A stretch of DNA of 64,000 nucleotides from an uncultured Collinsella sp. (GCA_902492235.1 CABUKS010000001.1:1-64000); one strand, 5' to 3'; shown: positions 41,884-50,659, counted from the first letter of the stretch. Translations and numbers: made by a program. The notes: a model not told the origin generated them from the letters alone.

Positions 41884-43314
41884 ATGGCTCTTTGGGGTGG
41901 TCGTTTTGAGGCAGGCGTGGCCGAGGTCACGCAGGAGTTTGGCGCGTCGCTGCCGGTCGACAAACATCTCTATAAACAGGATATCGCCGGCTCTAAGGCG
42001 CATGCCAAAATGCTGGCGGCCAAGGGCATCATCAGTGCCGAGGACGAGCAGGCGATTGCCAATGGCCTGACCGGAATCGAACAGGATATCGATGCCGGCA
42101 ACTTCACCTTCGATATCAACGATGAGGACATTCATATGTCCATCGAGAGCGAGCTGACGCGTCGCATCGGCGAGGCTGGCAAGCGCTTGCATACCGGACG
42201 TTCGCGCAACGACCAGGTGGCGACCGATACGCGCCTGGGCGTCAAGGCGCTGGCCAAGGAGCTCATGGAGGCCAATCTAGAGCTGCGCCATGTGCTGGTG
42301 GATGCGGCTAAGAAGTACGACAAGGTGATTTTGCCGGGCTACACGCATATGCAGCACGCTCAGCCCGTGCTTCTGTCGCATCATCTGCTGGCGTATTCCT
42401 GGATGTTCGCGCGCGACTTTACACGCCTGAAGGCCGCCTTTGATGCCGCCGACAGCTGCCCGCTGGGTGCTGCCGCGCTTGCCGGTACGAGCTATCCGCT
42501 CGATCGCCAGATGACGGCTGCCGAACTTGGCTTTGCGGGCGTGATTCCCAACTCGCTCGATGCGGTTTCCGACCGTGATTTCCTGCTCGATCTGCATTAC
42601 GCCGGATCCGTCATGGCGATGCACCTGTCGCGTCTTTCCGAGGAGATCGTGCTGTGGTCGAGCTCCGAATTTGGCTTTATCACGCTTTCAGACTCCTACT
42701 CCACCGGCTCGTCTATCATGCCGCAGAAGAAGAACCCCGACTTTGCCGAGCTTATCCGCGGCAAGAGCGGTCGCGTGTACGGCAACCTGGTGCAGCTGCT
42801 GGTAACCATGAAGGGCTTGCCGCTTGCTTATAACAAGGACTTGCAGGAGGACAAGGAGAGCGCGCTCGATACCGCCCATACGCTCATGCAGTGTCTGTCG
42901 GTTATGGCCGGTATGATTTCGACTTGGACCGTCAACGAGGATGCCATGGCGCGCGAGTGCGGCGTGGGGCACCTTGCCGCCACCGATGTTGCCGATTACC
43001 TGGCTAAGCGTGGTCTGCCGTTCCGCGAGGCACATGCCGTGGTGGGCCATCTGGTCCTGATGTGTGAGAAGCGTGGCTGCAATCTTGAGGACCTGCCGTT
43101 TGAGGTGTTCCAGGAGGCAAGCCCGCTCTTTGAACGCGATATTACCGAGGCGCTCGACATCCCCTCAATTGTCGCCGCGCGTACGACCGAGGGCGGTACC
43201 GCCCCTGCCGCCGTTGCCGTGCAGCTGCAGCGCGCCGAGGCACAGCTCGTGGCCGACGAGGGCGTGTTTGGATCGCTGACCAAGGTCGTCGAGATGGGCC
43301 ACGGGGCAAAGTAG
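41884..43314 (+). CDS. argH: Argininosuccinate lyase ArgH
   Basis: ArgH splits argininosuccinate into arginine and fumarate. The 476 aa protein carries the N-terminal WGGRFEAG, HTGRSRNDQVATD, GYTHMQHAQPV, and the fumarase/ASL signature GSSIMPQKKNPDFAE with its catalytic Ser loop. The ATG at 41884 follows AAAGGGGACGG; the frame extends upstream to a TTG at 41809 without conservation. With argG it covers the last two steps of arginine synthesis. Confidence 0.97.
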   Translation: MALWGGRFEAGVAEVTQEFGASLPVDKHLYKQDIAGSKAHAKMLAAKGIISAEDEQAIANGLTGIEQDIDAGNFTFDINDEDIHMSIESELTRRIGEAGKRLHTGRSRNDQVATDTRLGVKALAKELMEANLELRHVLVDAAKKYDKVILPGYTHMQHAQPVLLSHHLLAYSWMFARDFTRLKAAFDAADSCPLGAAALAGTSYPLDRQMTAAELGFAGVIPNSLDAVSDRDFLLDLHYAGSVMAMHLSRLSEEIVLWSSSEFGFITLSDSYSTGSSIMPQKKNPDFAELIRGKSGRVYGNLVQLLVTMKGLPLAYNKDLQEDKESALDTAHTLMQCLSVMAGMISTWTVNEDAMARECGVGHLAATDVADYLAKRGLPFREAHAVVGHLVLMCEKRGCNLEDLPFEVFQEASPLFERDITEALDIPSIVAARTTEGGTAPAAVAVQLQRAEAQLVADEGVFGSLTKVVEMGHGAK

Positions 43315-43365
43315 GGATTTGACTGAAGCGGCTTTGGCCATTTATCGATAAATCGTTTTCACTTT

Positions 43366-43398
43366 ACGGGCGCCTGCTGATGTGGGCGCCCGTATTTT
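43366..43398 (+). terminator. Terminator after argH
   Basis: ACGGGCGCC (43366-43374) pairs with GGCGCCCGT (43385-43393), followed by ATTTTG. This is an intrinsic terminator. Confidence 0.8.
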
Positions 43399-43472
43399 GT
43401 TGCTATGGGGGAGGGGCTTGTCGAGAACTTCTGTAGGACCTTTGGGCAGGTTGTGAAGGGGTTACGTTCGCG

Positions 43473-43521
43473 GGCGGCAACCGACCGCCTGCTCTGTTCG
43501 ATGCGGTTGATGGGCGGTCGG
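43473..43521 (+). other. Alternative hairpins in argH-ndk gap
   Basis: The 385-nt gap between argH and ndk holds, beyond the argH terminator, two mutually exclusive stems: GGCGG (43473-43477) with CCGCC (43485-43489), or CCGACCGCC (43481-43489) with GGCGGTCGG (43513-43521). No ORF is seen. The ndk promoter lies downstream, so this is not its leader; an independent small RNA is possible. Confidence 0.35.
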
Positions 43522-43606
43522 ATGGTACTCTAATCGGGCTTCGAAACAGAAGTGACACATATGGAGCGCTTTAATAAATTGCAACGTTTCAATAAACAGC
43601 TTTTTG

Positions 43607-43635
43607 TTTAACTGCAGCTAAAACTCTGTTACGAT
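43607..43635 (+). promoter_or_regulatory. Candidate ndk promoter
   Basis: TTTAAC (43607-43612) and TACGAT (43630-43635) are separated by 17 nt. Both match the consensus only moderately, but the locally AT-rich sequence supports a promoter here, 65 nt before ndk. Confidence 0.45.
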
Positions 43636-43699
43636 GCAGTCCAGGCGGGTGCCGGAATGGGACTTGGGCACGCGCGAACCTACTTGAAAGGCTACTTTT

Positions 43700-44104
43700 A
43701 TGGCTATCGAGAAGACCTTCATCATGATTAAGCCCGACGCCGTGCGCGACCGCAAGATCGGCGAGATCGTTGCTCGCATTGAGCGCAGCGGCCTTGTCAT
43801 CGAGCGCATGGAGATGACCACGCTCGAGCGCGCTACCGTCGAGGAGCACTACGCCCATCTGGCCGACAAGCCCTTCTTTGGCGGTCTCTGCGACTTTATG
43901 ACGAGCGGTCCGGTCGTCAAGATGGTCGTTTCCGGTCCCTCCGCTGTTGCTAAGATGCGCACCCTCATGGGCGCTACCAACCCGCTTGAGGCTGCTCCTG
44001 GTACCATCCGCGGCGACTTTGCCGTCGATGTCAACGCCAACGTGATCCACGGCTCCGACTGCCTGGAGAACGCCGAGATCGAGATCAAGCGCTTCTTTGG
44101 CTAA
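43700..44104 (+). CDS. ndk: Nucleoside diphosphate kinase
   Basis: Ndk equilibrates nucleoside di- and triphosphates through a phospho-histidine. The 134 aa protein begins with the family pattern EKTFIMIKPDAVRDR and has the active-site motif NVIHGSDCLENAE with its catalytic His near residue 115. Length is standard. The ATG follows GAAAGG. Confidence 0.97.
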   Translation: MAIEKTFIMIKPDAVRDRKIGEIVARIERSGLVIERMEMTTLERATVEEHYAHLADKPFFGGLCDFMTSGPVVKMVVSGPSAVAKMRTLMGATNPLEAAPGTIRGDFAVDVNANVIHGSDCLENAEIEIKRFFG

Positions 44105-44142
44105 ACCAGCTTTGACTCCTTAAAGCTGTTAGCGTGTGGCTT

Positions 44143-44176
44143 GGGCGCCGCGGAACTCCATCCGCGGCGCCCTTTT
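44143..44176 (+). terminator. Terminator after ndk
   Basis: GGGCGCCGCGGA (44143-44154) pairs perfectly with TCCGCGGCGCCC (44161-44172), loop ACTCCA, then TTTT. Confidence 0.9.
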
Positions 44177-44193
44177 ATTCCAGAATCTATGAA

Positions 44194-44228
44194 GGGGCCC
44201 GCTCGGATATGTGTTCCGAGCGGGCCCC
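44194..44228 (-). terminator. Terminator of rpiB
   Basis: GGGGCCCGCTCGG (44194-44206) and CCGAGCGGGCCCC (44216-44228) form a perfect 13-bp stem 28 nt beyond the rpiB stop on minus. The minus-strand tail is only TTCAT. Confidence 0.7.
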
Positions 44229-44255
44229 TGCTGTTAGCTTGTGGCACTGAATAGT

Positions 44256-44723
44256 TTAGGCTTCGTCGACGATCTTAAGGCCGCGCGTGCGATCGATCTC
44301 GTTGAGGAGGTTAACGCGACGCTCGTGACGACCACCCTCAAACTCGGCGTCGAGCCACTCGTCGACAATCATCTTGGCGAGCTCGGAGCCCACGACGCGG
44401 GCGCCAAAGGCGAGCACGTTGGTGTTGTTGTGCATGCGGGAGAGCTTGGCGCTGAAGGGCTCGGAGCATACGACGGCGCGAACACCTTCGACCTTGTTGG
44501 CGGCCAGGCTGATGCCGACGCCGGTACCGCAGATCAGGATACCCAGGTCGACGTCACCGTTGGCCACGGCCTTACCCACCTTGTAGCCGGCGATGGGGTA
44601 ATCGAAGCTCTCGGAGGTGTCGGTGCCAAAGTTCACGACCTCGCAGCCGCGCTCCTTCAGGTGCTCGGAGATGATGTTCTTGAGCTCGACGGCGGCGTGG
44701 TCGTTACCGATACCAATCTTCAT
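44256..44723 (-). CDS. rpiB: Ribose-5-phosphate isomerase B
   Basis: RpiB interconverts ribose 5-phosphate and ribulose 5-phosphate. The 155 aa protein (RpiB/LacAB family) starts MKIGIGNDHAAVELKN and has the active-site ILICGTGVGISLAANK, with the Cys at about residue 66, and HNNTNVLAFGAR. Related LacA/B or allose isomerases cannot be wholly excluded, but the sequence is RpiB-like. The ATG follows GAGAGGAA. Confidence 0.93.
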   Translation of the reverse strand: MKIGIGNDHAAVELKNIISEHLKERGCEVVNFGTDTSESFDYPIAGYKVGKAVANGDVDLGILICGTGVGISLAANKVEGVRAVVCSEPFSAKLSRMHNNTNVLAFGARVVGSELAKMIVDEWLDAEFEGGRHERRVNLLNEIDRTRGLKIVDEA

Positions 44724-44992
44724 GAGTGGTTCCTCTCTGGTCCGTGCGGCGGAATTGCTAAAGGTTTTACCGCGTTCGACTGCATGATAGCGCGACTTTT
44801 GCGTAAACGCTCGGGCGTTTTTTGGTCAAACGCTTTAGCATGCAACAAGATCGGCTTCTCATGAATAATGCCGTCAGTTTGCGCTTGAACGCCGTCCGCC
44901 GAACTTGGGTTGCGGTTTTTGATGCATTGTTATCAAATAAAAGAGCTAATTATTTTCGAGAGCCCTGTCCGTTATACAAGTAGGAGATACCT

Positions 44993-46312
44993 ATGCCTGC
45001 CGATTCTCTTCGCGATGCCGCGTTTTGCGATGTTTTGAACCGCGAGCTTGTCTGTGCACTCGGCTGCACCGAGCCCATTGCCGTTGCCTATGCAGCGGCG
45101 TTGGCGAGCCAGACGCTTGGTTGCGAACCCGATCATATGGATGTTGCCTGCTCGGGCAACATCATCAAGAACGTCAAGAGCGTGACCGTGCCCAACTCGG
45201 GTGGTATGCACGGTATTGAGGCCGCGGCCGTGCTGGGTGCCGTGGGCGGCGACGCCAAGAGCGCGCTCGAGGTGCTCGAGAGCGTTAACGATGAAGACCG
45301 TGCACGCGTGGTCGAGCTCCTCGCCGACGCCGACTACTGCGATGTGTCGCTTGTCGAGGGCGTGCCCAACCTCTACATCAAGGTGACTGCGACGGCCGGG
45401 GGCCATACCGCGGTCGTCGAGATTACCGATCACCACACCAATGTCACGTGCCATACGCTCGACGGTATTCCGGTGTGCGGCAAGTCGGCGGGGGAGTGTG
45501 CCGCCTGCGCCGAGCGCGTCGTGGCCGAGCGGGCGGCAGATAACGCCGACACGCCCATGTCGATTGAGTCCATCATTGACTTTATCGAGGACGGCGACAT
45601 TGAGGACGCCCGCGCTGCCGTTGAGCGTCAGATTGAGCTGAATGGCGCGATCAGTGCCGAGGGCCTTGCGCACGCTTGGGGCGCCGAGGTGGGTCGTACG
45701 CTGCTGGGTGCTCGTGCCGATGACGTCGCCTGCCGTGCCCGTGCCCGTGCGGCCGCCGGGTCCGACGCCCGCATGAACGGCTGCGCGCTGCCGGTCGCCA
45801 TTGTGTGCGGCTCGGGCAATCAGGGCATTACCTGCGCATTGCCCGTCATGGAGTATGCCGAGTACCTGCGTTGCGACCACGAGCGCCTGGTGCGCGCCGT
45901 GATGCTGTCCGATCTTATCGCCGTGCATATTAAGAGCTATATTGGTGCGCTCTCGGCGTTTTGCGGTGCTATTTGCGCTGCGTGCGGCGCCGGCGCTGCG
46001 ATTACCTGGCTGTGCGGTGGCACGCGCGAACAGATTGGCGCGACGGTCTCGAATACGCTCGGTAACGTGGGCGGCATCGTGTGCGACGGCGCCAAGGCGA
46101 GCTGTGCCGCCAAGATCTCGGCTGCCGTCGATGCGGCGATCCTGGGCCATGATATGGCCATGCAGGGTCGCGGCTTCCGCGCCGGCGAGGGCCTGATCCA
46201 AGATACCGTTGAGCAGACAATCGCTAGCATGGGCTACGTAGGCCGTGTGGGTATGAAGGACACCGACGTCGAGATCCTCAACATCATGATCGGCAAAACC
46301 CAGGTTTGTTAG
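44993..46312 (+). CDS. cyuA: L-cysteine desulfidase CyuA (YhaM/UPF0597)
   Basis: Members of this Fe-S family break L-cysteine into pyruvate, ammonia and sulfide, especially in anaerobes, and share a fold with the serine dehydratase alpha chain. The 439 aa protein has ALGCTEPIAVAYAAALA at the N-terminus, SGNIIKNVKSVTVPN, CGSGNQGITCALPV and CDGAKASCAAKIS, whose cysteines are the likely cluster ligands. Length is normal. It stands alone between rpiB and a convergent HAD gene; no cyuP-like permease is adjacent. Confidence 0.9.
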   Translation: MPADSLRDAAFCDVLNRELVCALGCTEPIAVAYAAALASQTLGCEPDHMDVACSGNIIKNVKSVTVPNSGGMHGIEAAAVLGAVGGDAKSALEVLESVNDEDRARVVELLADADYCDVSLVEGVPNLYIKVTATAGGHTAVVEITDHHTNVTCHTLDGIPVCGKSAGECAACAERVVAERAADNADTPMSIESIIDFIEDGDIEDARAAVERQIELNGAISAEGLAHAWGAEVGRTLLGARADDVACRARARAAAGSDARMNGCALPVAIVCGSGNQGITCALPVMEYAEYLRCDHERLVRAVMLSDLIAVHIKSYIGALSAFCGAICAACGAGAAITWLCGGTREQIGATVSNTLGNVGGIVCDGAKASCAAKISAAVDAAILGHDMAMQGRGFRAGEGLIQDTVEQTIASMGYVGRVGMKDTDVEILNIMIGKTQVC

Positions 46313-46446
46313 TTACGCGGTTTTACCAAACCGCGTAACCGGTCGACGCTGCAAACGCCCCTAAGCGGCAATCTGCCTTTCAATCGTCGGGCATGGCCAG
46401 AAGGCCTATGCCCTCCTCTTTCAGGGCACATTGCTCGCTTAGGGGC
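46312..46446. other. Multi-hairpin intergenic structure after cyuA
   Basis: A perfect 12-bp hairpin, GTTACGCGGTTT/AAACCGCGTAAC (46312-46339, loop TACC), includes the last base of the cyuA stop codon. Next, GCCCCTAAGCG (46357-46367) pairs with CGCTTAGGGGC (46436-46446), continued by CAAT/ATTG. Nested inside is GGGCATGGCC/GGCC-T-ATGCCC (46389-46413). None has a clear T tract on either strand. Together they occupy most of the convergent gap. Confidence 0.7.
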
Positions 46447-46501
46447 ATTTTCGCTGACTTGTGCTCAACCTGCGGCGCCATTTTGTTTGGAGCGAGGGGT
46501 C

Positions 46502-47260
46502 CTATGACAGTTCGTCGGCTACTTGGTGCTCGTAGAAGGCTTCGATTACGGCGTTGAATTCGCGGGCGAAGTCTTCCATGGTTCCGCGCCAGGTGGCTCG
46601 GCTGGGCTTGCCTTGGCCCACAAAGGCGGTTTGGATGCCGCAATCGGGGGACGGGAAGTCGCGTTTGGGATCGTTGCCCACCATAAGGACCTCGTGCGGC
46701 TCGAGCCCCATCACCTGAAGTTGCTCTAGATAGTAGGTGGCATCGGGCTTGCAGCGGGTGGTGTTACCCATGTGCGTGACGAGCTCAAAGGGGGCGTCGG
46801 CCAGGTCACCCCAACCCATGCGGCACTCGATGGCCCCCTGCGGAAAGCTGGGGTTGGTAAAGAGCGCGCAACGCAGCCCTGCGTCCTGTACGGCCTGGAG
46901 CGCGGCGTGCGCGCCCGGCATGGCGTGGGCGTTAATGACATCGTCGTTCTTGTACGGAAGTATCTCGCGGTCGTAGTAGGTAAACGCCTCGTAGATGAGG
47001 GGATCGGAGAGGCAGATGCCACATCGGCGCTCGACCTCTTCTTGGTAAAACTCAAGATTGGTGCGATTGTCCGTGCCGCTGCGGCGATTGGCGTTGAGGT
47101 CGACCAAGATGGTGCCGAGGCGTGCCATCGTGCCACCGCGGCTGCGGCGCCCGATATCCGCGAGCATCGATGAGACATCCTTAAAATAGCGAAGAATGAA
47201 CGCGTTGAGGTTGATGCTAAGAAGCGTCTCGTCCATATCGAAAACGACTGCTTTGAGCAC
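46502..47260 (-). CDS. HAD-superfamily hydrolase
   Basis: The 252 aa protein has HAD motif I VFDMDETLLSIN immediately at its N-terminus, motif II LFTNPSFP and motif IV VLMVGNDPKRDFPS with a helical cap. It resembles YjjG/GPH-like phosphatases; the substrate is unknown. The GTG at 47260 is chosen because AAAGGTG lies 7 nt upstream and motif I then begins at residue 7; the frame is open further up to 47431. Confidence 0.82.
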   Translation of the reverse strand: MLKAVVFDMDETLLSINLNAFILRYFKDVSSMLADIGRRSRGGTMARLGTILVDLNANRRSGTDNRTNLEFYQEEVERRCGICLSDPLIYEAFTYYDREILPYKNDDVINAHAMPGAHAALQAVQDAGLRCALFTNPSFPQGAIECRMGWGDLADAPFELVTHMGNTTRCKPDATYYLEQLQVMGLEPHEVLMVGNDPKRDFPSPDCGIQTAFVGQGKPSRATWRGTMEDFAREFNAVIEAFYEHQVADELS

Positions 47261-47575
47261 GCGGGCACCTTTCTCGTAAATTTGATCTAGAGTCGTTGGC
47301 TCCGGATACTTTACCCCAAAGCCAAATGCCTGGCTGGTTATCGTCAAGTTGCGGAGACGTGTGTTCATAAGATTACGAAAAAGTCTCCACACGAGTAAAA
47401 AATCGCAGTTCACGCTTGAAATCGAACTCATTTCCCCGTAACCTATACGAACGTGATTGCATAAGCGTCACATTAGTATCTGTCGGCTCCCGAGTGTTCC
47501 TAAACGTTGTGTGCTTGTCGCACCCTTCTGTAGGTCCTAGCAATCGGGGCCCCGTAGTTCGAAAGGGGTCCACCT
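47261..47575 (+). promoter_or_regulatory. Intergenic region upstream of rpsA
   Basis: This 315-nt divergent gap has no convincing ORF. An inverted repeat GGAGAC (47353-47358) / GTCTCC (47383-47388) is present. TTGAAA (47416-47421) with TAACCT (47439-47444) at 17 nt is a weak rpsA promoter candidate; TTGCAT (47457-47462) is an alternative -35. The leader of rpsA would be over 100 nt, a possible site of S1 autoregulation. Confidence 0.3.
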
Positions 47576-48742
47576 TTGAGTGAGATTCAGAACTCGTCCA
47601 TTTTCTCTCTTGACGATGTCAACGAGGAGGAGATGAACAACCTCATCGACGGTACGATTACCGACTTTGATGAGGGCGATCTCGTTAACGGCACTGTCGT
47701 TAAGATCGAGCATGACGAGGTGCTCGTTGACATCGGATTCAAGTCCGAGGGCGTTATCCCGGTCCGCGAGCTGTCCATCCGCAAGGACGCTAACCCTGCA
47801 GACATCGTTGCACTCGGTGATCCCATCGAGGCTCTGGTTCTCCAGAAGGAGGACAAGGACGGTCGTCTGGTCCTGTCCAAGAAGCGTGCCGAGTACGAGC
47901 GTGCTTGGAACCGCATCGAGGAGAAGTTCAACTCCGGCGAGAACGTCGAGGGCGAGGTTATCGAGGTTGTCAAGGGCGGCCTGATCCTCGACATCGGCCT
48001 GCGTGGCTTCCTGCCCGCTTCCCTCGTCGACCTCCGTCGTGTCAAGGACCTCACCTCCTACATGGGCACCCGCATCGAGGCTCGCGTCATCGAGATGGAC
48101 CGCAACCGCAACAACGTCGTCCTCTCCCGTCGCGTCGTGCTCGAGGAGTCCCGTAAGGCCGAGCGCTCCGAGATCCTGTCCAAGCTCAAGTCTGGCATGC
48201 GTCTCCAGGGCACCGTTTCCTCCATCGTCGACTTCGGCGCCTTCGTCGACCTCGGCGGTATCGACGGCCTCATCCACATCTCCGAGCTCTCCTGGAACCA
48301 CGTCAACCATCCTTCCGAGGTTGTCAAGGTCGGCCAGGAGGTCGAGGTCGAGGTTCTCGACGTCGATCTCAACCGCGAGCGCATCTCCCTGGGTCTCAAG
48401 CAGACCACCGAGGATCCGTGGCGTGCACTGGTCAAGAAGTACCCCGTCGGCGCTATCGTCGAGGGCACTGTGACCAAGCTTGTCCCGTTCGGCGCTTTCG
48501 TCGACCTGGGCGAGGGCATCGAGGGCCTGGTTCACATCTCCGAGATGGCCAACAAGCACGTCGATCAGCCTTCTCAGGTCACCCATGTGGGCGACAAGGT
48601 TCAGGTCAAGGTCATGGAGATCGACCTCGACCGTCGTCGTATCTCCCTGTCCATGAAGTCCGCTGCTGAGACTCTGGGCGTCGAGATCGAGGTTACCCCG
48701 CTTCCTTCCGAGAAGAAGGACGAGGAGACCGACGCCGAGTAA
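47576..48742 (+). CDS. rpsA: Ribosomal protein S1
   Basis: This S1 protein of 388 aa has four S1 RNA-binding domains, beginning at about residues 29, 121, 205 and 291 (patterns GTVVKIEHDEVLVDIG, GEVIEVVKGGLILDIG, GTVSSIVDFGAFVDLG, GTVTKLVPFGAFVDLG). Six-domain E. coli S1 is longer; four domains are usual in Actinomycetota and Firmicutes. It helps mRNA binding to the 30S subunit. The start is TTG at 47576 with GAAAGGGG upstream; no ATG fits the conserved N-terminus. Codons are strongly biased to C endings, as for highly expressed genes. Confidence 0.95.
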   Translation: MSEIQNSSIFSLDDVNEEEMNNLIDGTITDFDEGDLVNGTVVKIEHDEVLVDIGFKSEGVIPVRELSIRKDANPADIVALGDPIEALVLQKEDKDGRLVLSKKRAEYERAWNRIEEKFNSGENVEGEVIEVVKGGLILDIGLRGFLPASLVDLRRVKDLTSYMGTRIEARVIEMDRNRNNVVLSRRVVLEESRKAERSEILSKLKSGMRLQGTVSSIVDFGAFVDLGGIDGLIHISELSWNHVNHPSEVVKVGQEVEVEVLDVDLNRERISLGLKQTTEDPWRALVKKYPVGAIVEGTVTKLVPFGAFVDLGEGIEGLVHISEMANKHVDQPSQVTHVGDKVQVKVMEIDLDRRRISLSMKSAAETLGVEIEVTPLPSEKKDEETDAE

Positions 48743-48766
48743 ATCGGTTTGACGATCACTTGTTTT

Positions 48767-48800
48767 AAGGGATCCGTCCGCAATGGACGGGTCCCTTTTT
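48767..48800 (+). terminator. Terminator after rpsA
   Basis: AAGGGATCCGTCC and GGACGGGTCCCTT enclose GCAAT and run into TTTTT. This is a strong intrinsic terminator. Confidence 0.85.
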
Positions 48801-48854
48801 GCATTTGGTGCCGAGGTGCGCGATACTACCTGGGCTGTCCACAGGCTATTGGGT

Positions 48855-48930
48855 TGTCGGTGCATGAAAAATGCCGACATCCCGCCTCGGGGAGGAGGCG
48901 GGAACGCACCGAGTAGACGGAGGGGTGCGG
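48855..48930 (+). other. Hairpin cluster between rpsA and rnpB
   Basis: Three adjacent stems are seen in this 326-nt gap: TGTCGG/CCGACA (48855-48879), CCCGCCTC/GAGGCGGG (48881-48902) and CGCACC/GGTGCG (48905-48930). No ORF with an SD is seen. It may be a small structured RNA or GC-rich spacer. Confidence 0.35.
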
Positions 48931-49068
48931 AGCGCGGTCGCGTCTCGACTGACGACGTTGCCCATCGACGGGACTATTGTAGCGCATGGGTGGTTCTTGG
49001 TTTATCGTGCGAGCGCTTGTGTTGTGCCATTGCCCGCGGCAACGGTGTGCTACACTCTTGCACTGCTG

Positions 49069-49423
49069 AGTGGGCCAGACGGTTGCGCGATGTGCTGCTT
49101 GTAGCACGCGTGAGGAAAGTCCGGGCTCCAGAGGGCGGGATGCCGGCTAACGGCCGGGCGGAGTGATCCGACGGAAAGCGCCGCAGAAAAGAAGACTCCC
49201 ACCTGCGCCGCAAGGCGTAAAGGGAAAAGCTGAAACGGTGGTGTAAGAGACCACCAGCGTCGTGGCAACACGGCGGCTTGGCAAGCCCCATCCGGAGCAA
49301 GCGCGAATAGGAACGCTATGGGCCGGCCCGGTCCGCGTTCGGGTAGCGTGCGTGGAGCTGCATGGTAACGTGCAGACAAGATAAATGACCGTTCACGACA
49401 GAACCCGGCTTATAGGCCCACTT
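49069..49423 (+). ncRNA. rnpB: RNase P RNA (class A)
   Basis: The catalytic RNA of RNase P, which trims tRNA 5' ends. Conserved blocks are clear: GAGGAAAGTCCGGGCTC near the 5' part (CR-I), AGGGAAAAGCTGAAACGG in the middle, and AGACAAGATAAATGACCG with CAGAACCCGGCTTATAGG at the 3' end (CR-V/P4). The ends AGTGGGCC and GGCCCACT pair as P1. A TACACT box at 49051-49056 may be the -10. The tail GGCATTTTTG may assist termination. Confidence 0.95.
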
Positions 49424-49509
49424 GGCATTTTTGTTACCCTGACAATCGGTACGGCCTTTGCCGTATTATTGAGGCTGTTTGTTGCTTTGCTTGTTGTTGA
49501 GGGGCTTTG

Positions 49510-50145
49510 TTGGACAGCTATTTTACCCTGCAGTCGAATATTGAGGCATCGGGCGAGTTTGTGGACCGTAAGAGCCGGTTTATTGCCCAGCTGGTCCATA
49601 TTGAGTCCGAGGATGAGGCGAATGCCTTTATTGAGATGGTCCGCAAGCGTCATTACGACGCTCGACACAATGTTCCCGCGTGGATTTTGGTCGATGGACG
49701 CGAGCGCCAGAGCGATGATGGTGAGCCGAGCCGCACGAGCGGTATGCCGACGCTTGAGGTGTTGCGCGGCGCGGGGCTCAAAAATGTTTGCTGCGTAGTG
49801 ACGCGCTATTTTGGTGGCACGCTGTTGGGGCCTGGTGGCTTGGTGCGCGCCTATACCGCGGCGACGCAGACGGCGGTGGCAGCTGCTCGGGAGGCCGGGC
49901 AGATTGTCGAGATGACGAGTGTCGTGCCTGTTGACGTGCATGTGGCCTATCCGCAGTATGAGCAGGTGCTTCGTTTGGCGCAGGATTCGGGTGCCAAGGT
50001 TTCGGATACCGATTACGCGGATGCCGTGACACTTCACCTGGTATTCAAAGCGGGGGAGCAGGAGCAATTTTGCGCCAAGATGCGCGAGCTTATGGCGGGG
50101 CGCGAAGAGATCGAGGTCGGCGCTCCCAAATTTGCCGAGTTCTAA
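49510..50145 (+). CDS. yigZ: YigZ/IMPACT-family protein
   Basis: YigZ proteins share the UPF0029/IMPACT fold plus a C-terminal ferredoxin-like domain (DUF1949) and bind nucleic acid or ribosomes; the cellular role is unsettled. The 211 aa protein shows KSRFIAQLVHIESEDEA, the signature DDGEPSRTSGMPTLEVL and RYFGGTLLGPGGLVRAYT. The start is TTG; 49510 is chosen because GAGGGG sits 5 nt upstream, while the TTG at 49507 would be only 2 nt away. It starts close behind rnpB. Confidence 0.92.
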   Translation: MDSYFTLQSNIEASGEFVDRKSRFIAQLVHIESEDEANAFIEMVRKRHYDARHNVPAWILVDGRERQSDDGEPSRTSGMPTLEVLRGAGLKNVCCVVTRYFGGTLLGPGGLVRAYTAATQTAVAAAREAGQIVEMTSVVPVDVHVAYPQYEQVLRLAQDSGAKVSDTDYADAVTLHLVFKAGEQEQFCAKMRELMAGREEIEVGAPKFAEF

Positions 50146-50148
50146 CCG

Positions 50149-50199
50149 CGACGGCCGGCGTTCTTTTGGATGGATCCCAAACGCGCCGGCCGTCGTTTT
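50149..50199 (+). terminator. Terminator after yigZ
   Basis: CGACGGCCGGCG (50149-50160) pairs perfectly with CGCCGGCCGTCG (50184-50195), then TTTT. Confidence 0.8.
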
Positions 50200-50212
50200 A
50201 TGTTGCTGCCGT

Positions 50213-50659
50213 TTACTCGGCGAGCTGCTTTAGCACATCGCAGGCGATCTCGACGGCATCGTCGATGCAGCCGGGGCAGCTGCGGAGCGGACCTTTATCA
50301 GATCCGATGCCCTTGAGCGTGCCGCAGATGGTCGTCGTGTTCTTCTCGCCAAATCGCTTGGCAATCTCGCGCGACAGCTTGTAGGTCTGGCCTTTGGTCT
50401 TGGGGTTCTCCATGCCGTCGCTCATTACAAAGCCCATGGTGGCAACAGCGCCCGAAATGGCGCCGCAGGTCTCGGTCATGCCACCCATGCCGGCGCCAAA
50501 GCCCTCGGTGAGGGTAAAGGCGGTCTGGGGGTCGAGCCCGACGGCAGGTGCGAGCGTGCAGGCAACGGCCTGGGCGCAGTTAAAGCCACGGGCGTGGTAT
50601 TCGGCAGCTTGAGCCTGACAGGCGGTGATGTCGAGCTGGGCCGTATCGATTTGCTTCAT
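50213..50659 (-). CDS. C_GCAxxG_C_C family protein
   Basis: This 148 aa protein belongs to the small redox-type family named for its conserved Cys-Gly pattern (TIGR01909). Visible are FNCAQAVACT, GFGAGMGGMTETCGAISGAV and C-terminal C-X12-C-PG-C cysteines. The function is unproven; members are thought to bind metal or take part in electron transfer and may be exported with partners. The ATG at 50659 follows AAGGAGAC; the frame continues upstream to 50803 without conservation. It is divergent from the sulfhydrylase gene. Confidence 0.85.
   Translation of the reverse strand: MKQIDTAQLDITACQAQAAEYHARGFNCAQAVACTLAPAVGLDPQTAFTLTEGFGAGMGGMTETCGAISGAVATMGFVMSDGMENPKTKGQTYKLSREIAKRFGEKNTTTICGTLKGIGSDKGPLRSCPGCIDDAVEIACDVLKQLAE

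Noticed and set aside
44803..44822. Small hairpin AACGC-TCGG-GCGTT with T run in the rpiB-cyuA gap
   Set aside because: There is no + strand transcript expected upstream, and the stem is only five pairs; not called as a terminator.
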